Shown in pieces: positions 1 to 6,214 of a stretch of DNA of 10,515 nucleotides. The stretch's first letter is position 1; the number at the start of each line of letters is the position of its first letter. Position numbers and translations under genes: made by a program. The notes under the pieces were generated by a model. The model saw only the letters and a list, made by a program, of their open reading frames with translations, did not search any database and was not told the origin of the DNA. This DNA is from Eubacteriales bacterium (lineage in GTDB: Bacteria; Bacillota_A; Clostridia; Christensenellales; Aristaeellaceae). The stretch spans positions 2,907 to 13,421 of the forward strand of contig JAUMYC010000051.1 in assembly GCA_030528845.1 (NCBI GenBank), given 5' to 3'.

Positions 1-23
1 ATTTTACCACAGGCCCGCTCTTT

Positions 24-57
24 TTGGTATCATTCGACCGCGCGGCGCATATATATT
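24..57 (+). promoter_or_regulatory. Candidate Spo0A-type sigma-A promoter of spoIIE
   Basis: A -35-like TTGGTA at 24-29 and a -10-like TATATT at 52-57 are separated by 22 bases, wider than the usual 17. Wide spacing is a known property of Spo0A-activated sigma-A promoters such as B. subtilis spoIIG and spoIIE. Between the two elements, TTCGACC (33-39) differs at one position from the reverse complement of the 0A box (TGNCGAA). An exact TGACGAA lies further down at 87-93. All elements are short and could occur by chance; the gene context is the main support. Confidence 0.3.
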
Positions 58-125
58 CCCGTGAAAGAATCGCGGCGAATCCTGTCTGACGAAGGCAGCG
101 CCGCAGCACGGAAGGAGAGCAGGCT

Positions 126-2453
126 ATGCTCATGAATGATCTTAAGACGGCGCGCAGGCGGCTGGGCAGGGCGGCGGAGCGGCTGCGCCGCCTGCGCAGG
201 CTGCATTTCACGCGCGAGGCGGCGCTTGCCGCGGCCTCGTGGTTTACGGGGGCGGTCTTGCTCTTTCCCGCGTCCCTCGCGGTGCTCGGGAGCGGCATGT
301 CGCCCTTTGCCCCGGCGCTGTTCTCGGCAGGGCTCGCCGCGGGGCTGCATCCCTGCTCCATGCTGCTGGGCTGCGCGGCGGCCATCCCCGTGGGGCCCTT
401 TTCGCCGGAGGCCGTTGCCCCGGCGGTGGCCTGCCTTGCGGTGTGGGGCGCCGCGCTGGCCGTGCGCCTGCTCTTCTCTCTCGAACCCGCCGACCGCGAA
501 GGCCGGGAACTGCGCATGGCGGCATGCGCGGCCATCGGCGCTCTGCTGCCCTCGCTGGTCATGGCGCGCGGCATCCCCTATAATCTGCTCAGCGCCTGTG
601 CGGGCGCAGTGATCGCCTCTGCGGCCGCGCCCGCGCTCTACCCGGCGCTGCTGCTGCGCGCGGGAAGGCAGCGCCTGCTTCCGGACGAGCGCATCGCCCT
701 GTTCGGCTGCGCCGCCGTCGCGATGCTGGGCTGCGCGGCGCTGCCGGGGCTTTTTGGCCGCCTGCCGCTTCTGCTTGCCGATCTCATACTGCTGCTCTTT
801 GCCGGCTCCGGCGCGGCGAGCGGCGCGCTGGGCGGGGCCTGCGTGTCGGTCGCGCTGGCCGCCTGCGGCTACGACCCCCTCTTCTGCGCGTATCTGGCCC
901 TTGGCGGCGCGCTCGCCGGGCTGCTCGGCTCCCTCTCGCGCCCGGCCTCAGCGGGCGGGCTGATCCTCTCCGCCGCCGTGTGCGCCGTCTGGCGCTTCGG
1001 CCCGGAGCAGGCCCTGCCGGAGGTCGCCTGCGCGCTTTTGGCGGGCTGCGCCTATTGTTTTCTGCCGGAAGGGCTGCTGGCCTGTCTGCAGCGCCCGACC
1101 GACGGCCTGCGCGAGAGCGAACGCCGCGCGCTGCAGCGCCAGCGCAGCGACCTGCGCCGCAAGATCGACGCCCTCGCGGATGTGTTCAGCGACCTCTCCG
1201 GCGGCTATGCGCAGGCGGGCAGCGTTTTGCCGAGCGAATCCGAGATGGTCGCGCAGCTGCGGGAGAAGCTGTGCGCGGGCTGCCCCTCCTATACCGCCTG
1301 CTGGACGGAAGACGGCAGCGCCGCCGGGCGGCTGCTCTGTCAGCTGCTCGGGCTCACCTTTTCCGGCGCGCTCATCGGCGAGGAATCCGAGCTGCCGCCG
1401 GAGCTGGGCCGGCAATGCCGCCGCGCCGGACAGATCCCCCGCCGGGTAGGCGCGCTTCTGGCCGATTACGACGCACGCAGGCGGGCCGAGCTCAAGCGCG
1501 AGCGCCTCGCCGGGCTCATGGCCGCGCAGTTCGATCAGGCGCGCGCTTTGCTCAGCGCGGCCGGTCGGCAGATCGAAAGCGGCGCGCAGCCGGAGCCGCA
1601 TCTGGCCGCCATTGCGCGCGCGGCGCTGGAAAAAGAAGGCGTGCGCGCGGAATATGTCTACGCTATCGGCGGCGAACAGCCGCAGATCTGCGCGCGGCTG
1701 ACGGCCAAGGCGGAGCTTTCCTCTCTGCGGCGGGCGGCGGAGCTCATCGGCGAGGAAACGGGCGAAAATTACGAGCTGAGCGCGCATTCCGAGCGGCAGC
1801 TGTGCTTCTCGCCTCTGCCCCGGCTGCGGCTGCAGGTGGGCTTTCGCTCTGTGCCGGGCAACGAGGCCTGCCCCAACGGCGACAACCGCCTCACCATCCG
1901 CCTTGCCGACGGGCGCGCCCTGCTCGCGCTCTCCGACGGCATGGGCAGCGGCGAGCGCGCCGGGCAGGAGAGCGCCGACACGCTGCGGCTGATCTCGCGC
2001 TTTTTGCAGGCGGGCGTCGAGCCCTGCGCCGCGATCGAGGCCATCAACGAGCTGATGCTGCTGCGCAGCGGCGAGGACATGTATTCCACCGTGGACCTCT
2101 GCCTGATCGACCCGTCCGGCTCCGTCGCGGAGCTGATCAAGCTGGGCGCGTGCCGCTCCTATCTGGTGCGCGGCGAAGCCTGCGTGCGGCTCGAGGGCGG
2201 GCGGCTGCCGCTGGGCATCCTCGAGGAGGTGCGCCCGGCCAAGCGCAGTTTGTCCATATCCCGGGGCGATCTGCTCATCATGGCCACGGACGGCCTCGAA
2301 TGCGGCGACGAGGACGAATGGATCGTGCAGCTGCTGCGCGAGATGCGCCGCGAGAGCGCGCAGAAGATCGCCGATGCGCTCGTCGAGGCGGCGCTGCAGC
2401 GCCCGCGTGCCCACAGCGACGACACCACCGTGCTCGCCGTGCGCGTGGCATAA
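126..2453 (+). CDS. spoIIE: Stage II sporulation protein E (SpoIIE), membrane PP2C-type serine phosphatase
   Basis: SpoIIE dephosphorylates the anti-anti-sigma factor SpoIIAA, which frees sigma-F in the forespore; it also acts at the polar division septum. The product is 775 aa (B. subtilis SpoIIE is 827). After a basic N-terminus (about residues 1-30) come about ten hydrophobic membrane segments to roughly residue 330. A charged helical linker follows, with a Cys-rich motif (C383, C386, C392, W393) typical of clostridial SpoIIE. The PP2C domain fills the C-terminus: SDGMGSG with D604, DMYSTVDL, ATDG with D722, and HSDDTT with D765/D766. These acidic metal-binding positions are present, so activity is expected. 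The ATG at 126 is preferred because AGGAG (113-117) lies 8 nt upstream; an in-frame ATG at 132 would be 14 nt away. Identification is from motifs and overall architecture. Confidence 0.95.
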   Translation: MLMNDLKTARRRLGRAAERLRRLRRLHFTREAALAAASWFTGAVLLFPASLAVLGSGMSPFAPALFSAGLAAGLHPCSMLLGCAAAIPVGPFSPEAVAPAVACLAVWGAALAVRLLFSLEPADREGRELRMAACAAIGALLPSLVMARGIPYNLLSACAGAVIASAAAPALYPALLLRAGRQRLLPDERIALFGCAAVAMLGCAALPGLFGRLPLLLADLILLLFAGSGAASGALGGACVSVALAACGYDPLFCAYLALGGALAGLLGSLSRPASAGGLILSAAVCAVWRFGPEQALPEVACALLAGCAYCFLPEGLLACLQRPTDGLRESERRALQRQRSDLRRKIDALADVFSDLSGGYAQAGSVLPSESEMVAQLREKLCAGCPSYTACWTEDGSAAGRLLCQLLGLTFSGALIGEESELPPELGRQCRRAGQIPRRVGALLADYDARRRAELKRERLAGLMAAQFDQARALLSAAGRQIESGAQPEPHLAAIARAALEKEGVRAEYVYAIGGEQPQICARLTAKAELSSLRRAAELIGEETGENYELSAHSERQLCFSPLPRLRLQVGFRSVPGNEACPNGDNRLTIRLADGRALLALSDGMGSGERAGQESADTLRLISRFLQAGVEPCAAIEAINELMLLRSGEDMYSTVDLCLIDPSGSVAELIKLGACRSYLVRGEACVRLEGGRLPLGILEEVRPAKRSLSISRGDLLIMATDGLECGDEDEWIVQLLREMRRESAQKIADALVEAALQRPRAHSDDTTVLAVRVA

Positions 2454-2462
2454 GGCCGATGC

Positions 2463-2491
2463 TTGCCTTTCGAGCCCTTCTGTGATAGCAT
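2463..2491 (+). promoter_or_regulatory. Candidate extended -10 promoter for the Nudix gene
   Basis: TTGCCT (2463-2468) and TAGCAT (2486-2491) are 17 bases apart, each matching 4 of 6 consensus positions. A TG at 2483-2484, one base before the -10, gives an extended -10 motif. The start of transcription would fall near 2498. The Nudix gene could also be reached by read-through from spoIIE, since no terminator with a T-run was seen between them. Confidence 0.35.
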
Positions 2492-2510
2492 AGCTCCATC
2501 GACAGAAGGG
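2475..2510. repeat. Perfect 9-bp inverted repeat in the spoIIE-Nudix gap
   Basis: CCCTTCTGT (2475-2483) and ACAGAAGGG (2502-2510) are exact reverse complements separated by 18 bases. The pairing can be extended inward by GAT/ATC past one bulged G (2501). No T-run follows, so it does not look like an intrinsic terminator. The arms flank the proposed -10 element and start site of the Nudix gene, as an operator might. In a read-through transcript from spoIIE it would instead fold as a stem-loop just before the ribosome binding site. Confidence 0.5.
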
Positions 2511-2513
2511 TCC

Positions 2514-2519
2514 GGAGGT
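2514..2519 (+). promoter_or_regulatory. Ribosome binding site fixing the Nudix start
   Basis: GGAGGT sits 7-8 nt before the ATG at 2527. A GTG in the same frame at 2518 overlaps this motif and so cannot use it, which argues for the ATG. Confidence 0.8.
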
Positions 2520-2526
2520 GTTCCTG

Positions 2527-3009
2527 ATGGCAAACGAGACGACGAACTGGGGACAGAGCGTGACCGGCGTGGTCATCAAAGAAGACAAAGTGCTGCTCGC
2601 CCGCCACACCTACGGCACGGGCAGCGGCATGCTGATCGTTCCCGGCGGCTATGTGAACGTCGGCGAAACGCCGCAGCAGGCGCTGGTGCGGGAGTTTCTG
2701 GAGGAAACGAACGTCACGGTCGCCCCGAAGGACATTATCGGCATCCGGTTCAACATGCACGACTGGTATATCGCGTTCCGCGCCGAATATGTTTCGGGGG
2801 AGGCGCGCTCCGACAACGCCGAAAACAGCGAAGTGGTATGGCTCGGGATCCCGGAAGCGCTGGCAAGGGACGACGTTCCCGAGCTGACCAAATGCCTGAT
2901 CAAAAGCGCCGCCTCCGGCGATCCGGGGCTGGCTTATCGGGAGTACGCCGCAAGCACCAAATACACGCCCTATTCGCTCTATTGCACGCAAACAAAAGAA
3001 CCGTTCTGA
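2527..3009 (+). CDS. Nudix hydrolase
   Basis: Nudix enzymes cleave a nucleoside diphosphate linked to another group, using divalent metal. The Nudix box is clear at residues 41-63 of this 160-aa product: G41, then E47 five residues later, then R55-E56 and E59-E60. The usual final glycine is replaced by asparagine (N62), a tolerated but less common change. All metal-binding glutamates are kept. No other domain, signal peptide or membrane segment is seen, so it should be a cytosolic single-domain enzyme. The substrate cannot be told from the sequence; nucleotide-pool cleaning or ADP-ribose and nucleotide-sugar hydrolysis are all possible. It lies 73 nt after spoIIE on the same strand, and its last codons form half of the terminator stem that follows. 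Confidence 0.88.
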   Translation: MANETTNWGQSVTGVVIKEDKVLLARHTYGTGSGMLIVPGGYVNVGETPQQALVREFLEETNVTVAPKDIIGIRFNMHDWYIAFRAEYVSGEARSDNAENSEVVWLGIPEALARDDVPELTKCLIKSAASGDPGLAYREYAASTKYTPYSLYCTQTKEPF

Positions 3010-3036
3010 CGCGCATATGCCAGAACGGTTCTTTTT
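2994..3036. terminator. Bidirectional intrinsic terminator between Nudix and ABC ATPase genes
   Basis: A perfect 15-bp stem pairs 2994-3008 with 3021-3035 around a 12-nt loop. On the plus strand it ends in five T (3032-3036). On the minus strand it ends in TTTT-G-TTT. It therefore suits both convergent genes. The left arm overlaps the last codons and stop codon of the Nudix gene. Confidence 0.9.
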
Positions 3037-3065
3037 CTGTGTCTGCCGTCGCCTCACGCGGCGGC

Positions 3066-4340
3066 TCATTGACGGATCTCGATGTCTCCCAGGCGCATAT
3101 TGCCCCAGAAGCGCGGCTGCCACACGCCGTCGCGCATGTTGCCGTCGCCCATGATATTAAAGCGGAAGGCGTCCTCCACGGCGTCGTAGAATTTGTGCAG
3201 GCCCGTGGTGAGGTTCGGCTTCACCAGCAGCAGGCGCACCTGATATACGCCCGGCGCGAGCCCCGCGAGGTTGAACGCCGCCTTCGTGACGATCGTCTCG
3301 CCCTTCTGCGCACGCAGCTTCGGCTGCGAAACGCAGCGCCCGACGATCTCGCCCACGTCGGTCTTATAGACCGCCCAGAGCTCGGCGTCCTCGATCGTCT
3401 CCTCCGCCGTCCATGTGATCTGCGTCTGCGCCATGGAATCGAGCTCATAGCGGCAGTCGAGCGTGTCGGTCAGCTGCAATTTCTGCAGCCGCGCGCCCAC
3501 GCCCTCGCCGTTGCGGCGCTGCCTTGCGCTCAGATCATAGGCGAGGTTGCCCAGCTCGCCGTCGCCCGCATACAGGCTGATGGCCGGGTCCACGTCGCCG
3601 TCGTAGGTCAGGCGGCCCCGGTCGAGGTAGATCGCGCGGGTGCAGAGCTGCTGCATGGTGCGCATGTTGTGGCTCACGCAGAGCACGGCGCTGCCCTGCT
3701 GCGCCACGTCTGCCATTTTGGCGATGCATTTGTGCTGGAAGGTGGTGTCGCCCACGGCCAGCACTTCGTCGCAGATGAGGATGTCCGGGTCGAGATGGGC
3801 CGCCACGGAGAAGCCGAGCTTGACGTACATGCCGGAGGAATAGCGCTTGACGGGCGTGTCGATGAAGCGCTCGATCTCGGAAAACTCCACGATCTCGTCC
3901 ATCTTGCGCGCGGTCTCGGCCTTGGTCATGCCCAGGATCGAGCCGTTCAAAAACACGTTTTCGCGGCCGGTGAGCTCCGGATGAAAGCCCGTGCCCACCT
4001 CCAGCAGGCTCGCCACGCGCCCGCGGATGCGGATGGCGCCCGCGGTCGGCGCGGTCACGCGGGAGATGAGCTTGAGCAGCGTGCTCTTGCCCGCGCCGTT
4101 GCGCCCGATGACGCCCAGCGCGTCTCCCTCGCGCACGGAAAAGTTGATGTCGTCCAGCGCCAGAAAGCGCGCGCCGTCGCCCGCGAGCCTGTCCGGCCCT
4201 TCCACCTTGCGGTTCGGGTCTTCCCTGCCGCGCAGCACGGCCAGCTTGGACTGCAGCTCGCGCTTGAGCGTGGTCGAGCCGATCACGCCCAGCTGAAATT
4301 CCTTGGAGATATGCTCCACGCTGATGATCGTGTTGCCCAA
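3066..4340 (-). CDS. Polysaccharide/teichoic acid ABC exporter, ATP-binding subunit with C-terminal substrate-binding tail (Wzt/TagH-like)
   Basis: This subunit powers export of a lipid-linked surface polysaccharide or teichoic-acid-like polymer through the permease encoded just upstream. The 424-aa product has Walker A GRNGAGKST (79-87), the degenerate signature YSSGM (167-171) typical of the Wzt/TagH/RfbE group in place of LSGGQ, Walker B ending in D191-E192, and the switch His H224. After the nucleotide-binding domain (about 1-260), residues 270-424 form a beta-rich extension resembling the Wzt C-terminal domain. In known cases that domain reads the modified end of the glycan. The start is a TTG at 4340: GGAGG lies 7 nt upstream and there is no nearby ATG. 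The gap to the permease stop is 18 nt, so the two are surely co-transcribed. The glycan itself is unknown. Confidence 0.92.
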   Translation of the reverse strand: MGNTIISVEHISKEFQLGVIGSTTLKRELQSKLAVLRGREDPNRKVEGPDRLAGDGARFLALDDINFSVREGDALGVIGRNGAGKSTLLKLISRVTAPTAGAIRIRGRVASLLEVGTGFHPELTGRENVFLNGSILGMTKAETARKMDEIVEFSEIERFIDTPVKRYSSGMYVKLGFSVAAHLDPDILICDEVLAVGDTTFQHKCIAKMADVAQQGSAVLCVSHNMRTMQQLCTRAIYLDRGRLTYDGDVDPAISLYAGDGELGNLAYDLSARQRRNGEGVGARLQKLQLTDTLDCRYELDSMAQTQITWTAEETIEDAELWAVYKTDVGEIVGRCVSQPKLRAQKGETIVTKAAFNLAGLAPGVYQVRLLLVKPNLTTGLHKFYDAVEDAFRFNIMGDGNMRDGVWQPRFWGNMRLGDIEIRQ

Positions 4341-4347
4341 AGCTCTT

Positions 4348-4357
4348 CCTCCTCCCC
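4348..4357 (-). promoter_or_regulatory. Ribosome binding site for the TTG start of the ABC ATPase
   Basis: On the minus strand GGGGAGGAGG ends 7 nt before the TTG at 4340. The strong match supports this unusual start codon, since the reading frame has no early ATG or GTG that fits. Confidence 0.8.
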
Positions 4358-4358
4358 G

Positions 4359-5216
4359 TCAGATGGTATCGACAAACGTGCGCTCGATCTTGCTGAAGCG
4401 CACCACGCCCCAGAAGAGCATCAGCGCCGTGAAGAGCAGGCTGATGGCCCAGCTCTCCCAGCGGAAATTGGACGTGCCCAGAAACGCCGCGCGGAAGAGC
4501 TCGATCACGGGCGTCATGGGGTTGAGCATATAGACCCAGTAATACTTGTCCATGAGGATGGACGAGGAATAGGCCACGGGCGTGGCGTACATCCAGAGCT
4601 GCACGCCGAAGGCGACCAGCATGTGCAGGTCGCGGTATTTCGTCGTCATGGAGGAGAGCACCATGCCGCAGCCCATGCCCAGCAGGGCCACCTGCAAAAT
4701 GGCCGGGATGGTCAGCAGCACATAGCCCCAATCAAAGGCGGGCGCAAACCCCTTGAACAGGATGTAAAACGCGAGAAAGCCCATGAAGAGCACGAACTGG
4801 ATCAGGTAGGTCACAAAATTGGTGATCACCGTCGAGACAGGCACGAGCAGGCGCGGGAAGTAGATCTTCGTGAAGACCTTCACGTTTTCCACAAAGGTGT
4901 TGCTGTTTCCCGTCAGGCATGTGGAAAAATAATGCCAGACGATATTGCCGCACATATAAAACAGGAATTCCGGCACGCCGTCGGTATCCAGCTGCGCGAC
5001 CGTGCCGAAGATGAAGGTGAAGATGATGGTGGTCAGCAGCGGCTGGATCAGCGCCCAGGCCGGGCCGAGCACAGTCTGCTTATACTTCACCACGAAATCA
5101 CGCTTGACGAACAGGCCGATCAGATCCCGATATTGCCAGAACTCGCGGAAATTGATGTCATACCATTTTGTGCGCGGACGGATGACGATGCTCCAGTCCT
5201 CTTTCCTCTCGGACAA
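4359..5216 (-). CDS. Polysaccharide/teichoic acid ABC-2 type exporter, permease subunit (Wzm/TagG-like)
   Basis: This is the membrane half of the exporter; it forms the channel through which a lipid-linked glycan crosses the cytoplasmic membrane. The 285-aa product has the usual length for the Wzm/TagG family and about six hydrophobic segments. An amphipathic N-terminal stretch containing FWQYRDLIGLFVKRDF is followed by KYKQTVLGPAW, a hallmark of the ABC-2 polysaccharide permeases. NPMTPVIELFR near the C-terminus is another family signature. The start is taken as the TTG at 5216, because GGGAGGG lies 8 nt upstream. The open frame continues upstream to 5279, but that part would cover the leader and has no ribosome binding site. 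The ATPase gene follows after 18 nt. The start of the gene lies about 95 nt below a good promoter. Confidence 0.93.
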   Translation of the reverse strand: MSERKEDWSIVIRPRTKWYDINFREFWQYRDLIGLFVKRDFVVKYKQTVLGPAWALIQPLLTTIIFTFIFGTVAQLDTDGVPEFLFYMCGNIVWHYFSTCLTGNSNTFVENVKVFTKIYFPRLLVPVSTVITNFVTYLIQFVLFMGFLAFYILFKGFAPAFDWGYVLLTIPAILQVALLGMGCGMVLSSMTTKYRDLHMLVAFGVQLWMYATPVAYSSSILMDKYYWVYMLNPMTPVIELFRAAFLGTSNFRWESWAISLLFTALMLFWGVVRFSKIERTFVDTI

Positions 5217-5224
5217 CTGCGTTT

Positions 5225-5231
5225 CCCTCCC
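5225..5231 (-). promoter_or_regulatory. Ribosome binding site for the TTG start of the permease
   Basis: GGGAGGG on the minus strand, 8 nt before TTG at 5216. It decides the start in a frame that has no ATG until far inside the protein. Confidence 0.78.
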
Positions 5232-5242
5232 TAAATATGGCC

Positions 5243-5294
5243 GGCGCAGAGCGCGCCAAAACCGGGGACCCGCCCGCAAGGGGTGGATACCCGG
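5243..5294 (-). other. Structured leader of the exporter transcript
   Basis: Reading the minus strand, CCGGG (5294-5290) can pair with CCCGG (5266-5262), enclosing further GC-rich complementary stretches, and is followed by TTTT (5261-5258). A second small hairpin, GGCGC/GCGCC (5257-5243), comes next and ends 12 nt before the ribosome binding site. The first hairpin with its short U-run resembles a weak attenuator, but the U-run is only four bases long. No riboswitch class was recognised. Confidence 0.25.
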
Positions 5295-5317
5295 CTGATG
5301 ATGCGATCAATGATCCT

Positions 5318-5346
5318 ATTATATCGGATTTTTGCCTCAAGAGCAA
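5318..5346 (-). promoter_or_regulatory. Sigma-A promoter of the ABC exporter genes
   Basis: On the minus strand, TTGCTC (5346-5341) and a consensus TATAAT (5323-5318) are separated by exactly 17 bases. Transcription would begin near 5311, giving a leader of about 95 nt before the permease start. The promoter lies in the 140-nt gap below the DUF5672 gene; no terminator was seen between them. Confidence 0.75.
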
Positions 5347-5356
5347 CCGCCTGCGC

Positions 5357-6166
5357 TCAACTGCCGGGCTCCGGATCGCCGCAATCGATGTATTGCTTCC
5401 AGAATTCCCAGTTGCCGTCCTTCCAGAAGGCGTGGCAGCCCATGGGCAGCGCGCCCCTGTTCTTTTCAAAGAGCGAGCGCGCGCCCGCGTCAAAGCCGAA
5501 CCGGCGCGCCTGCTCCGGCCTTGCCACGCGGAAGCTCTCGTCCAAAATGGGCGCGGCGAAGGTGAAGAAATGGTCCTCCGCGCGGTAGGGGTTCTGCTCG
5601 TGGATGGGGATGGCCATGCTGCGCTTGGCGATGGCCAGCACGTCGCGCGCGTGCAGATATTTACTGTGCATGAGCAGCGAGATGCCGTCGAGCCTGACCG
5701 CCGCACGGCACGCTCTCAGGCAGCTGAACGTGCGCCGCAGGCTCAGCCCGCCGGCCTGCTTGCCGCCGGGCAGCGCGCTCGCCGCGCCGATGTAATCCAG
5801 CTCCAGCTCGATAAAGCTGTCGACGTCGTCCCGAAACGACCACGCATCGAGGTGATGCAGGAGGATATAGTCGTAGCCCATGAAGGCGGAATAAAACTCC
5901 GGCTGCAGGAGCAGCTCGTTATAGGAGGCGCGCGAGATGTAGTTCATGGAGGCGAAGGCCATCGTGCGGCATCTCTGCGCCCCGGGCAGGCTCAGATAGC
6001 GCGCCATGCTCACTCCCTCGGGGTGCACGAGGCAGACCGGCCTGCCTGCGTATACCTCCAGCAGATGCGCAAACGACCCGCGCTCCCATGCGTCGGGCCA
6101 CGGCTTGTGCACCGGCACGACCACGACGCAGCTTTGCTTCTCTTCCACTGTTCCGGCCCTTTCCAT
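5357..6166 (-). CDS. DUF5672 family protein, putative glycosyltransferase
   Basis: The 269-aa product resembles DUF5672 proteins, which sit in surface-polysaccharide gene clusters and are thought to be glycosyltransferases; no reaction is established. Motifs seen in order: a beta-strand start VVVVPVHKP (14-22), YNELLLQPEFYSAF (82-95), the YILLHHLDAW segment with D107 (possible metal or nucleotide-sugar site), DYIGA (124-128), GGLSLRR (139-145), the acidic pair E197-D198 before HFF, and GCHAFWK (243-249). There is no signal peptide or membrane segment, so it should act on the cytosolic side. The start is uncertain: the ATG at 6166 has only a weak ribosome binding site, and a GTG at 6148 is a possible alternative. 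It lies 48 nt after the L,D-transpeptidase gene and upstream of the exporter, which fits a role in making the exported glycan. Confidence 0.78.
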   Translation of the reverse strand: MERAGTVEEKQSCVVVVPVHKPWPDAWERGSFAHLLEVYAGRPVCLVHPEGVSMARYLSLPGAQRCRTMAFASMNYISRASYNELLLQPEFYSAFMGYDYILLHHLDAWSFRDDVDSFIELELDYIGAASALPGGKQAGGLSLRRTFSCLRACRAAVRLDGISLLMHSKYLHARDVLAIAKRSMAIPIHEQNPYRAEDHFFTFAAPILDESFRVARPEQARRFGFDAGARSLFEKNRGALPMGCHAFWKDGNWEFWKQYIDCGDPEPGS

Positions 6167-6182
6167 CGGCTGTTTTCTGCGT

Positions 6183-6213
6183 GCGCCGGTTCGATGCGCG
6201 CCGGCGCGTTTTT
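6183..6213 (+). terminator. Terminator-like hairpin pointing against the local genes
   Basis: GCGCCGG (6183-6189) pairs with CCGGCGC (6201-6207) around an 11-nt loop and is followed on the plus strand by G-TTTTT (to 6213). Both flanking genes are on the minus strand, where there is no T-run after the stem. As an intrinsic terminator it would stop antisense transcription coming from the DUF5672 side before it enters the L,D-transpeptidase gene. It may equally be just a hairpin in the 48-nt gap. Confidence 0.4.
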
Positions 6214-6214
6214 C

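Noticed and set aside
1..125. Possible tRNA or other RNA gene ahead of spoIIE, as found in some spore formers
   Set aside because: No cloverleaf arms, TPsiC-like motif or CCA end could be found.
948..2609. Long minus-strand open frame opposite spoIIE
   Set aside because: Low-complexity Arg/Ala/Gln/His translation with no motifs, fully opposite a well-supported gene.
2463..5234. Very long plus-strand open frame antisense to the exporter genes
   Set aside because: It runs across the Nudix gene, the terminator and both exporter genes. Its translation is rich in Arg, His, Ala and Asp with no recognisable domain. It is a product of GC-rich codon bias on the opposite strand.
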